From Cinnamomum chago (Eukaryota; Streptophyta; Magnoliopsida; Laurales; Lauraceae), in NCBI GenBank assembly GCA_038049695.1, contig CP142458.1:63521501-63585500 (forward strand): a stretch of DNA of 64,000 nucleotides, read 5' to 3'. Position numbers and translations under genes: made by a program. Below are positions 35,009-46,800 of this stretch, piece by piece (position 1 is the stretch's first letter; each line of letters begins with the position of its first letter). A model generated the notes under the pieces. It was not told the origin of the DNA. It did not search any database and saw only the letters and a list, made by a program, of their open reading frames with translations.

Positions 35009-38000
35009 CTATCTGGCCTGACTCTCAAAATCTTCAGAGATATTGAACAAGAACTGTGGCAATGAAGCTATGCGAGGAAGATGAAGCAGCAGATCCCCAA
35101 GCGAATCCTTTCTTGACATGGCCGGAGGCTGCCTGCAGCTTGAAACATCACTAGGTCCTCCCCCAGATGCCGAGAAGTCCCCTAGCTTCTCCTGAGTTGA
35201 TTCAGGTGTAGCGTTAACCTGACTGCAGCTGCCATCTTCACTTCCAAGGCAAGCTTCAGTTTTTACCTGAGAATGTTGATCTGTGGGAGTGTCTTTCTGA
35301 AGCAGACAACAAAGAGAGTTGACCCTCGACATAAGGGAATGCTCGTCGGAGATGGATGAGAACTGGGAATCACCGAGTAGGTGTTGCGTTATCTCGTCTA
35401 GGATGTCTTTACCCTGCCATCCTTCTGCAGACAAGAGTGGACTGCCGGAGGTCATATGTTCAGAAATGCAGTTACCAATGTGGGTGACCAGATCACTCAT
35501 CGACATGGATGTGTGAAGCCCAGGAACTTTGAACTGGTCCCACTGGCTCAGCTCCTTCAATCCTGTTCTGCTGCCGCCAGTTTCTTCATTGACCCGGGTG
35601 TCAAATGCTGTAACAAATACCAAAAGAAATAAAATTTCACATAAGATTAATATCCATTGATAGAATGTTCCCAAAGCGATGCAAGTAATGATCTCAACAT
35701 AATGAAGGTAACGTCTGAAACATTGTCTCCACTGCTTGTGAAACCAAAGGCAACATAATGAAGGAAACGTTTGAAACATTGTCTCCACTGCTCGTGAAAC
35801 AGAGGAGACTCAGCTTGGCTTTGTTCTATCAACCTACAGCTACAGTTTCTTTCTCGAGCTCAGGTACAGGTGACCATATTAAGCACATGTGCTCGACTTA
35901 ACATCCAGCTTGGAACTGCTAAACCACTCATGAAACTCCAGTTTCAGTCAATTGTGCTTAGTCAGCCTTCATCACTGCTGTCTTGCTTACAAGACATGTG
36001 GATGGGACCAAAACACTACTACCATTTGGGAAAATATTTCCTTTCATACATTTTTCTAGCCAAACTCGACCTCAAGGTGTTTGAGTAGAGAGGAGGGACG
36101 ACTTAGTCACCCTCAAGTATGGTCAAGCATCTCCTTGAGCCCAATAACTGTTATAAATTTTTTTTTTTAAAGTAACAAAAAATAATAATGATGACCTAGA
36201 CACAATACTCAATTCCCACACTGTCAACGCGTCAGGCCAGGATTGATCCCTAGTTGTTTCGGTGGAGGTGAGGTGCCTCGCCACCGAGCCAAGCCACCAC
36301 TGGATTGGCTAAAATAAATAAATATATATAATAGTGAATACAAAAAATTTAAATTTTATGTCATATATCTACACACTTGAGGGTGCCTCACACACCAAAA
36401 AAACCCTATGACAGGAGACAAAGTGACTCAATGGTGAATCAACTCAACCTACCAAGTACGAGTCAACTCAGACCTGGCTGATTTTCAAAATCAATTTCTG
36501 GTGGTAGGACTCGGTAAAGGTTACAAGACTAAAAACCATTCATCATATAGAAACAATTTTCTTTTCCTCATGTTTCTTATTTTAAAGATTGAAGCATAGA
36601 CAATGTAGAAAGGCAATGATGAGCTGAGGCGATGGTCCTGAAACTCCATGAAAAGAACCAAACACCAAAAGCGGTACAGAAATTGTAAACAGGAATCACT
36701 GGAAAGCAACAAGCCCAACAGTAGGCCATGCAACATGAATATTTGCATGGGCCAGACATGACTCACTAGTGTAAGAAAGCAACATTAGAATACAATACCA
36801 ACAAGGTGAGTTCCTCTCTACAAAATGGCTACTATCTATTGTAGTAACTGCTAATCATGGGATTGAGAGATCAGTTGTATCAGCAGCTTAATCATTGCAA
36901 AGCCCTCCATAATACAAAAATTTTTCCACTACCTGTGGGATCAAGAATTTCCCAAAACCTTTGATCCACCAAAGACACTAGCCATTAAGTGAAAGAAACT
37001 AGATTTGAAAGACAACGGACCCTACTCGAAGCAATAACTTTGGTTCTACCAGAAACTTTTTTCCCTCTACCAGAAACGTCCAGAAGCGTATAAACATGAT
37101 CCTCCCAGAAAACCGTTGATAGCTATATGTGTTTTTAGTTCTACTCAAAAGATGTCAATGATGCGGTAATTTTTAATTTTTATTGCAACACAGAATGAGT
37201 ATGAATTTTCACATAATAATTCATAACATGATCACCATAGTCACTATATATTGATAAGTTCCCAAGCATACCTGAGTTTGGTGAAGGTGTTCCATGTGAC
37301 ACAGCTTCGGGGCCTCCACCAATAGGATCCTTTAGTTCAGTCACACAGGAAGATGATTGAGCAGCAGATGGTGACTGTGCATCTTGAAAACTCACGAAGG
37401 TAGAAACATAATCACTCGTTAAATTATCAAAGTGATGGCATTTAGATTCATCATGGTCCTCAAATACAGAAGCTTTTGGCTCAAAGAACGGTGAATCCAA
37501 GACTATCTCTGGTTGCTGGCTCAGCATGTTCAGCCGAGGATCACACATGATTAGTTTTTCGAAATGCTTGTTCAACAAGCCTGGTGGGCACTGAAGAAAA
37601 TGTCTCCTGGATGAATAAAAACAAGAATTACATTAAAGCGATCAAACAAAAAGCTGAAGACCAATCAGTACAATTGCTTACAACCTAATCTATTGAGAAA
37701 AAAAGATAAATGAGTATGACCAACAACCAAGTCAACTTCGTTTTCTAGGGAAAATAGGTGGCTTTCTAGATAAAGGAGTTGATATGTAATATATATCTTT
37801 CAAAATCAACAGCTTATTGTGTTCCAATACGTATCTTCATGTCAAACTTTTCACAACTGCATTATTGATTTAAAGTTTAAACAATGTGTCTTATCAGACA
37901 ATATATTGGGATAATGACAGAATTGGTGCCAACTAAATACAAATATGTTGTGAAAAGTCCTTTTTTTTTTAATGATACGTTGTGAAAAGTCTAGACACGA

Positions 38001-41000
38001 GGATAAGAATTAACACAGAAGTTCCACCTCTGGAAACCATGAATACTAATAACTTGATATCTGAAACTAGTGCTCTCTAAGCATAAGTGATGGTATCCTG
38101 ACAAGTTTAATGAAAGACAGTGTCATGGATAAGAATACCATATAAACATTAAAGCATTCATCCTTTCAAAAAGGTCTATACTCTATAGAACTACAACAGT
38201 ATGACTTATCTCAACTGGAACAATGTATCAATTAACAAATAGGGGATGCTTCAAGCAGCATGACTGGAATTTAGTTACCTGTGTAAGCTTGCTTCTCCTC
38301 GAGTAAAATCTGAAGTAGCCTGCCATAGTGTATGCTTCCTAGGCTGAGGATTTGTCTCCCTAAAGAAAAGAGGCTGTCTAGCCAACTGACCAGAACAAGC
38401 ACAGTCCTTCATTAAGTGGAAATGAACTGATAAAACATAACAGTGATATAGAAAAATTAAACGGTTAAATTACCACTATGTCCAAAGTTCCAGGCCCATT
38501 TTCAGGGCAAGTTGCCTTCAGAGCTGTGATGTCTGACCACTGGATCTCAATCTTATTCTTGAGACCACCATCAAGAACCTCCCAAACAAGCTTATGCTTT
38601 GCAAAGTAGCACTTTGCCACTAAATCACCTTCATATCTGGATACACACTGTTAAAATAGGAGCCTCGATTAATGCCAACACATGCATAACAAAACTAACG
38701 CAACTGAATCAAATAGTGACCCGCTACCACAAAACAAACAGAATAGCATAAGGAAATAAATGACATGCATATAAATAGAAAAGTAAATAAAGATATCTTT
38801 GGCCAATCTGCATAAACTTATACTTCTATAGCAGTAATAAACAGCATAAAGTCAAGAGCACATGCCATTACCTCCCAAGTCCCAATTCTTAACACTGAAG
38901 CAGGAAAGTTGGAAGCCTTAAGCTTGTCAGTAGTAGCTGCAATGCCATTGCCCTTACTGTCCTTCCCCAGGTCTATACATTCACCGTTCATAGATCCACT
39001 GGCAGAAGAATTCCCCTGAGAAAGCTTCATCTGAATTAATTCTAGCAGTGATGGACTTTTCCTTAGCCGTAGACCGAGTGGGCTGGGTTCATCAAGAGGA
39101 TTATAACGCGCCGGCTGGGGAATATTTCCATTTCCTGTGCTCCACTGTCACCACACACAGGTTAATTGAAAAAAGTTAATTTACAGTTGCAGCTCTCCAT
39201 ATTGAACAAAGGATTTCAGAGACTGGTATTCATCACCACCACCACTACCACGATCAAGAAAAGCTAAATGAGACTTAAGAAATTCATAGTAGTGTTGGTA
39301 ACCTCATGTTAAGTGAGACATACATGGTGTAGATAGCTAGAAGTTATGCCCAAGGTTTAAAAAATTGGAGTCGGGACCCAACTTGGCCGTGGCCAAGTCC
39401 GAGTCGACTCGGCCGAGTCCCAATTTCAAATAAAATTGTTGAAGGGCCAAGTCCCATAGGACTTGACTCAGTATGTGCCAAGTCTGAGTCGACTCGACCG
39501 ATTTTCTAAACCATGGTTATGCTCAATGTTTGGTAATCCTCCAGACTGCTGATCAGTTGGGTATGCCTCAAAAATACCCAGACTAAAAGATATTAACCAT
39601 CCAACTTTAGCTTCCTCAACTGAGCACAAAATATTACAATCCTCCCTCCCTCTTCTCTTTAACCATCCATGTGTAGGTACCAATGGAAAGGTTTGAGTTG
39701 TTATCAGGGAAATCTTTGAGATAGTTGACCTGCAATGAATCCAATGATAAAAGAAATTTGAAAACAATTTTCTGATAAATATACCATCTTCTCTTTCTTC
39801 TCCTCCCTCCCTCCTCTTTCTCCTCCTCCTCCTTTTTCTAAAAGGTGACTGTATTAATTGCTCAAGAGAACTTTAGAGTATAAGATAACTATACTGAAAA
39901 AAAAAAAAACCACCACCCACCAAAGAAGGTGGGAGAGCGAACCACCAAAAAGGAGCAGGACCAAAACAAAGCATATTGTTCCACAACCCCTTCAGGACTC
40001 TTGACTGATCCTTTCTTTATCTGAGAAAAGTTGTCCGGGAATACATGTTACACATTGTTATATTGGAAGATGATGCCTAAAGTGGTAAACCTTAGTTGTT
40101 GAGAAAATCAACAATTCAAAATAGTAATTAAAAATCAGCTCAAGGGAAAGACGGAGTAGTTAAGAACTAACAATGGTGGCTAACATATGTTAGCAGGAAT
40201 TTCAAAGCCTTTAGGAAAATACAATACGAGCAAACAACTCACTTGCCCAAATAAATCTGAACATAATGATGTGGTGAAACCGTGAAACAGAAGAATAGGC
40301 ATCTTAATGAGCTAATGCTAATTGTATCTTCTACTTCTTCCAATTTTTTATCCATTAGTGATCCTATTTTGTATCATGGTCCATGCTAAGATTGTGAATC
40401 ATGAATTTTGGGTTTCATGTTTGAGAACTAAAAGGCTTATATTCTCAACAAGATCCAATTTCCTCACCATACTGTTATGAGACTTCCATGGTACATTCCA
40501 CTCATTACTAATACATTTCCATTATCTCTAAAAAAAAAAACCAAAAAATAAGGATAGGACATGAAGGTTGTAGATACAACGGAAGCATAGATCTAAATGA
40601 GCTGGCTGCTACAAACAACGCCTTGAATCAGGCACTAATTGTGGAAATCTGTGACGGTAAAGGATGGACACCCTGAATGTAGAAAATGATGAAAAACAAT
40701 TGTAGATCTAAAGGAAAAGGGTGATCTTGTGTTAGGGAATGATCTATTGAGAAGAATACTATCAACTGATATCTCGATATCTCTCATATCTATATATAGC
40801 AATTTTGGCCAATGGGTGATAAGATATCTATTCAGAGAGATGATAAGGATAATAGGTTGGATCAAACTCTCTCTTGAATGAATATAATAATGATAATAGG
40901 TTGGATCAAACTCTCTTAATTTGAAAGAATGTATAATAAGGATAATAGGTTAGATCAACTCTCTCAATTTGAATGGAGATATGATAAGGATAGGGAGTAA

Positions 41001-42593
41001 AACTCAAGCTATTCTTATCCATATCACCATGAGGGGTGCATCTTTGTGAGTGGGGTCCACCCACATGTAAATACAAATGGGCCCATCACAAATGCCAACA
41101 GGACAAACCATTAAAAAAAAACCCACAAATACTAGGGCTGCACATAGGCGGTTCGGATCGGTTTAACACTAAAACCAACAACCAAACCAAACTTGTCGGT
41201 TTTTAATTAACCGATCCGATCCGACCGATGGAGAGGGCTCAAACCAAACCGAACCGTTTTGTCGGTTAAACCGTTGTTTTTTAATTTTTTTTTTTAAATC
41301 AGACATTGAAATTTTCAAAATGAAGATACCCCGTCCTCTACAGTTATTCCAATATTTAGTGCAAATATAAAAATCCAACATTCCAGACTGGACTAAACGC
41401 ATATAAAAAATAATTCTACTCCAAAACAAGAGTTTGGACTAAACACAAGCATGCAAAAATAAATAAATAAATAACCAACTTGCAATGAAACATTCATTCC
41501 ACATGATACCATTTGGAATTACAATAGAATAATAGTTCATGTTAAGAAAAGTCACTGACAAATGGAATCTGTATCAGAACCCACTATATTTTTCAGAAAT
41601 AAAGGTTTCTTAACACATTGGGTTAGGTGAGACCAAAATCAACTTTCAAAAGGCTAGGCTCTACAGGCTTTTCTAGCATTCTCAAGAGTGCAGCCTTTTG
41701 GTAAAAACATCATTAAAACAAGATAGGAATTATGATGAAAGGAAAACACCCTGTACAGTAATCCCTCCATCTGCAATGAAGTATCAAAAGGAATTTGAGA
41801 GATTAGAGGCGAAGCCTGTTGAGTTCATGTGATAATAGAGTTGCGGAATGTAACTTTGAAAGTAGTAAAAAACAAAATCCTGAAATTGTATTGCTTACAA
41901 ACTCGGTTTAAGCGGTTAACCGTGGGCTCAAACCAATAACCGACCGAGGTAAGCGGTTTTTATAACTTTCAAACCATTAACCAAACCGATCTATTTGCGG
42001 TGATACCGGATTTTATGTGCAGCTCTAACAAATACCTTGACCCTTCTTCCACATCTACAACCAGATACCCTAAAAAAGACATTTTTTTTCATCAGGACAA
42101 GAAAAGAAATCAACTTACTCAAAGAACATCAGCTCAACAAAGATATCCAGACATGCCCCAAATCAAAATTAGTCATCTTTGATGCACAATCACCAATTCT
42201 ACTGGTGCTTACTGCTTACACAAAAACACCACTTGGTAATTTGATATTTCTAAACTTCAAAAAAACCCTTCATCTCTCTTAAAATAAAAAAAGCAAACCC
42301 AAAATTTCTTTCATCTTTAAACTTCATAACACTCAACAAGAACTGATTTTTAATCATCAAACTCAAAATCCAAATAGAAATACACACAGAACAACATCAA
42401 AAGTGAAATAAAAGATGCTGATTACCTGTGGCAAGGGCGCGGAAATCTTGGACCGTTTATCGAGTGGGCCATGCTCATCATACAGCTGATCCTCAATCTC
42501 CAACTTCACCGGTATCTTGCTCGTAAGCGCAGATCCGGATTCCGCTACGAGACTGGATTTCACCGACCTAACCATTAAAATCCCAACCGACAC
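35009..42593 (-). CDS. ASG1: ALTERED SEED GERMINATION 1 (ASG1)-like protein, six exons
   Basis: The coding exons, from the start, are 42426-42593, 38872-39144, 38474-38647, 38279-38385, 37272-37606 and 35009-35607. All joins are GT-AG and in frame. The product is 551 residues from ATG 42593, or 545 from ATG 42575 (MVRSVKSSLVAES), which fits remembered homologues better. Order: an acidic N-terminus, then SPLGLRLRKSPSLLELIQMK, then a TRF2/HOY1 PH-like domain. That domain contains YEGDLVAKCYFAKHKLVWEV, IEIQWSDITALKA and RQPLFFRETNPQPRKHTLWQ. A CPPGLLNKHFEKLIMCDPRL block and a Ser-rich, low-complexity C-terminal half follow. Members are plant-specific and of unknown biochemistry. Arabidopsis ASG1 (At2g24100) and its paralogue are linked to germination and stress. 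No signal peptide or membrane segment is seen. I see no break, so it is probably functional. Confidence 0.9.
35696..35806. repeat. 56-bp tandem duplication in the last ASG1 intron
   Basis: Two units begin caacataatgaagg (35696 and 35752) and share acattgtctccactgct. They lie just inside the intron upstream of the last exon and give a spurious N-terminal extension if the intron is read through. Confidence 0.8.
36160..36298 (-). mobile_element. tRNA-derived SINE in the last ASG1 intron
   Basis: Read on the minus strand it begins GTGGTGGCTTGGCTCGGTGG, containing an A-box-like TGGCTCGGTGG. A B-box-like GGATCAATCC follows about 45 bp later. It closes in an A-rich tail (about 36160-36172). No target duplication was resolved. 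Confidence 0.55.
39351..39515. mobile_element. Short hAT-type MITE in ASG1 intron 1
   Basis: The ends CAAGGTTTAAAAAATTGG and CCATGGTTTAGAAAATCGG (reverse complement) are imperfect inverted repeats. Flanks gttatgcc (39343-39350) and gttatgct (39516-39523) give an 8-bp duplication with one mismatch. The interior repeats GAGTCGACTCGG palindromes. Confidence 0.7.
40848..40985. repeat. Three-copy repeat of about 55 bp in ASG1 intron 1
   Basis: Units share gataataggttggatcaaac followed by tctct, at about 40848, 40894 and 40939. No function is suggested. Confidence 0.7.
41133..42027. mobile_element. hAT-type element (895 bp) in ASG1 intron 1
   Basis: A perfect 8-bp duplication acaaatac (41125-41132, 42028-42035) flanks inverted ends TAGGGCTGCACATAGG and TAGAGCTGCACATAAA (reverse complement). 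Both sub-ends are rich in GGTTCGG/AACCGA-type words (ccgaaccg, aaccaaaccg). No transposase frame is present. The TAGGGCTGCAC terminus is shared with 47979-48557. Confidence 0.87.
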
Positions 42594-42693
42594 AATTCAC
42601 AAACACCCACCACCAGATCTCCTCAAAAACCCTAGAAAACCCGACTCTCTTTCTTCTTCTTCTCGAAAGATCCGACCAGGACCCGATACTCTT

Positions 42694-42709
42694 AAACCCT
42701 AAACCCTAG
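42694..42709 (-). promoter_or_regulatory. Telo-box in the ASG1 5' leader
   Basis: aaaccctaaaccctag on the plus strand, about 100 bp upstream of the start codon, is a doubled telo-box (AAACCCTAA). Such boxes are common near transcription starts of plant growth-related genes and bind Myb-type telomere-repeat proteins. Confidence 0.6.
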
Positions 42710-42814
42710 CGAGAATCCGATAATCGTCACAGCACGATCTGAGAACAAAAACCAAAAGCCATCTCTGCAGAGAAATGAGAGAGAGGAACGAAGGCCAGTG
42801 TTTTTATGCCGACT

Positions 42815-42852
42815 CACGTGGATTACACGTGCCGAAAGGAGATTCCCACGTG
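42815..42852. promoter_or_regulatory. Three G-boxes (CACGTG) upstream of ASG1
   Basis: CACGTG occurs at 42815, 42826 and 42847, about 220-280 bp upstream of the start codon. G-boxes with ACGT cores bind bZIP and bHLH factors, and in this form often act as ABA-response elements. The steps of 11 and 21 bp put them on about the same face of the helix. Confidence 0.6.
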
Positions 42853-42959
42853 GGACGCGTTCCGACATGACTCGGCAACTTCCTGCGGATATCGTTTCGT
42901 GAGAATAGATGCGGGTTTGTGGAAGTGATATTACCAAACTGACCCAGGTGTGATGCGGG

Positions 42960-43338
42960 TACGGTTGTGAATGGGGTTTTCAATTTTTTGAGTACACGAA
43001 GGTTCTCATCCGTTAAAAATTAGATCTGAGTTTTTATTTGAACCCCGATAAGTAAATGGGTTCAGGTCCGGTTTCACCTTTATTCGAACTCGTGGACCAG
43101 AGAATCCGATGTATTACCTTAATTTTTCAAAATCTCTCCTAAAAATCATGTTCTTTTTAATAACATTCTCTATTTAAATCCGGACATGGATCCAGACCCG
43201 TCCCATATATAGTTCTAGATTCGATTCCGGAGCCAAGAAACCGATTCCAAATCTGGTTCCGATTCCACATTCTACTTCACGGTTCTGGTGCCGGGTCTAC
43301 CTTGGATGTGGACCAGAACTGACTTGTTTCCAACCTTA
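42960..43338. mobile_element. hAT-type MITE, same family as 24151-24531
   Basis: A perfect 8-bp duplication gatgcggg (42952-42959, 43339-43346) flanks the weak inverted ends TACGGTTGTGAATGG and TAAGGTTGGAAACAA. The body aligns with the 24151 element over most of its length. Shared stretches include ccccgataagtaaatg, aatctctcctaaaa and cagacccgtcccatata-type words. Confidence 0.87.
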
Positions 43339-43346
43339 GATGCGGG

Positions 43347-43857
43347 TAATGTTGCAAACGGGTATTCGTTTTGGAACTGGATATGGAACTTATTTTAGGT
43401 TTTGACTCATAAACAGATTTGGGTTTAGAAACTAATTTAGGTTCCGATTAATAAACGAATCAAATTTTAAATCTAAATAGGTTCCGACTCATGGACCTGA
43501 AACCTGATATATAAATCTTTGATATTGTAAACTGTGCTTCAAAATAAATCTCTTTTTTAGATATTTTTATGTATAATGCTGGAGGTAATAGACTTGATGC
43601 GGTGCTAAAGGTTGAATGATATACTTATTTTAAGAAAATAAATAAATAAAATAATGAGAAGTTAGAATCAATTTTGAAACTAAATCCAATCCTCAAGGTG
43701 GACCCAGTTTCAAAATCGAATTCGAATTTCTCTATCGGAACTGGATCTAGAACCAACAGAGCAGGTTCTAAATCAAAATCGAATCTGAAATTGTTATTTA
43801 GAAATGGGTCCAAATCAAGCATGGTTCCCACCTGAAACCATTCCGCTTTCAACGCTA
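43347..43857. mobile_element. Second hAT-type MITE adjoining the first
   Basis: The ends TAATGTTGCAAACGGG and TAGCGTTGAAAGCGGA (reverse complement) are inverted. The left flank is gatgcggg (43339-43346, shared with the neighbouring MITE) and the right flank is gatgtggg (43858-43865), an 8-bp duplication with one mismatch. The interior is rich in tctgaacc/ggttcc-like words but is not a clear copy of its neighbour. Confidence 0.72.
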
Positions 43858-43869
43858 GATGTGGGCTTT

Positions 43870-46800
43870 GCAGCACACGTGTCCACTGCAGGTGCACCCC
43901 GCAAGTGTTTATGATCTGGCATGGGAGCAGGCGGGTTGACCGTTGACTGGTTGTTTTGAGGAGTCTAGTTGTTTTGGGCCATTTTGTGGGTCCACTTGAA
44001 TAAATCTACGGCTGGGATGGTTGGAGTTGTCTTGGTCAATGAAAACAGCTGGGTCTAGCATGGTTTCTGTGGGTTGGCACTTGGACAAGTGGGGAGTCAA
44101 ATTACCAATTTTGACCATGCACTGATTTCTGTTTCGAATTTAATTGAGCAGTTGCGTGTGGTGCTTTTCAGGGTGGGTACAGAGTCGTCGGGTCTCATGG
44201 AACCTTGTCTCTGGGTCTCAATTTTGGGTGCTGAACCCTATGCCCAAGCCAATTCGAAAAATGTTCTTTGATAGTGGTCGAGTTCTGACAAGGTTGCATG
44301 TTAGGATTTGGGTGCATCCCAATAGGATTCCTACCCTGAATTGTTTTTGGGGCCACAGGATCAAGACCTACTAAATTTAGATGATCAAACCCATACACAT
44401 GGGGCACTTTAGCTGATCTGAAATTCAAGTTGTGTTTTGCAACTGGGGTGCTACTTAAGAAGTCCATGCTCGGTATTAAGTGAGCCCAAGCCGAGGCTAA
44501 ATTTCATGTGTGCACACCCTATGCATGAGCCGGAATCAGAATTCTCAATGGGGCCCCTAAGTCCAAGCCCAAGCCCAAGCCCAAGCCCAAGCCCAAGCGA
44601 GTTTTTAATATATTCTACATTTTATATATGTATACAAAAACAAAATTAGTCGACCCATTATATTTAGATAAAGTCTTGATGGTGATGATGGTGGTGGTGA
44701 TGATAATTATATATATGTAACGTATATAATGGATCTTTTAGGCTAAGAGCATGAGCTAATATATCGTATTGTAAGTTTATAATTTAGCAAACTTTCTGTC
44801 CTTTATTATTACCTACTTTTTCCATATACAGGTCCACACAAAAAAATCCAATCCCTTCACACACAAGAAAACACTTCCACCCCAACCTTAATATTTTAAT
44901 CTTTGAATCAACTTCATATTTTGGATATATACTCCTAAACCACATCAAAGCCTTGCCTTCATTCTCATACATCTAACATTGTTTGTATTCTTACATGCCT
45001 TGGTTTACAAAATCTTCCAACTTCCTTTGACCACCTCCCTTGTCATCCATCTATCAGCATCACTTAAAAGAATATATCTTATAATTTACGTTTGCATGGA
45101 ATATTTATAATGTCATCTTCACCATTCTATATAGAAGCATCATCACTTAAAAGAACATATCTTGCATGCAATATTTGTATTGTCATCATCAACATGATCA
45201 GGAAGCTAATGCTCCATATCCAGATCGACCCAAACTAAAGTCCATCAAACCTAACAATTTAACCCTATGTCAGAAATTCAAATAGAATAGCTTGGTATGA
45301 ACTATGAAGGGTCGAACTTAAGCTAGTGACCCATCTTTCAATTTTCTTTTTTTTCTGTTGTTCTCAGTTTATTAACCCTATAGCAACTATTATACAAGTC
45401 GTAACTCGATTGAAAGATAAATGGGTATTCAATTATGTGATTATTTAAAAGTTCTGATCCATAAAAGATTTAAATTCATATTTATTTGATGTTAGGATTC
45501 ATGAATAGGTCTGAATTCGAAACCCAATTTTAGATCCCGATTGGTAAATGATTTGAATTTCGGATCTGACCCATCAACCCGAAAGCTCAAATGGGCAATT
45601 TGGTCATTTTGAATGCAAACAAAGTGAATCACGGAAGTGGCTGAGAAAAAGGAAATTGAATAGATTATGTCGGTGTTTCTAACACACTTGCTAACGGACA
45701 CGTGTAGGTGATAATGGATATATGTGGGGCCCAGTGCAGGAACCTTCTTCTGGCTATAGTTGTTGTTGACCCGGATGTCCAGATTCGGAGCACGATACAC
45801 GTGTCGGTTGGAGGATTCTGTGTGCCGACACGTAGGCATTCGTTGGAATCCACGTCCTTTTTTATGGGGATAAAGCTGGAAATGCTTTTGTCCTCTCCGG
45901 CTTTTCCTCGGGAATGTCCGGTAGATCGCAGGAGTATCTAAAAAGAAGTGCGCCACTTTCTCAAACACGTGGCAGTTTTGCATGCGTGGAAGATGCTGAG
46001 GGAGGCTCATTGGATGCTGATATTGTATTCTCAAACACTATCTATGAGGTGGACTTGATTATTGTCATTGTTAGAAAATGGGTGTTTGGGTTTAATCACA
46101 TTATCATCATGTAAGCCTCATGTCATCAATTTAACCTAATTTGGAGTGGCTCGGTGACTTTGGAGTCTCTATATTCAATTATAGATTAAATATTAAACAA
46201 ACAATCTGATCATTTCTGAGAACTCTTATCTAGTTGAAATCATTTCTGATAAGAACTTCTCTTGTTGGGAATTCCAAATAAAAGTTCAATAGTTATTTAT
46301 AGAAATTCTGATACCTTCATCGATTGAATTTATATAGTGAGAATTTGTCAAGTTAGTGAAACGAAGAGTCACTTTCTTTATTTTCTTTTTTTGTGACCTA
46401 GGGTATTCTTTGCCGGGTCAGCGTTCGGACATTTGGCCTTCGACTCTAGAATTACCCAATTTTGACGAGGAAGGACTATTCCTTGGAGTCACTTTAGTAG
46501 ATTAGTAAAAGTCAAGTAAAACCTCTATTTTTCAAATAAGGGGTCACATCGAAAGTATACTTTTTCAAAATTTTCTCCTTTAGAAAAAAGTTAGAAAACC
46601 AACCTCCTTTTTCTACTAAAAGACAAAAAAAATTCACTTTTCTATACTAAAAGTCAAAAAAATTTCATCCCAAACAACTAAAAATAAAATATTATCGTTA
46701 CTCACTTATATTTTATTCTTTCTTGATTTGATGCTTTACTTTATCTTTATTTTAAGATAAAATTACCAAATAGCGCAAACCAACTACACCTCAGCCTTGA

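Noticed and set aside
35608..35788. Hydrophobic N-terminal extension of the last ASG1 exon
   Set aside because: It reads through the intron and its 56-bp tandem duplication. The acceptor at 35608 gives the in-frame join to the preceding exon.
36170..36300. Possible functional tRNA gene
   Set aside because: A- and B-box-like sequences are present, but no cloverleaf forms and an A tail follows. A SINE explains it better.
45492..46034. 180-codon minus-strand open frame
   Set aside because: No recognisable domain or splice partner, and composition is like the surrounding intergenic DNA. Kept only as the G-box cluster region.
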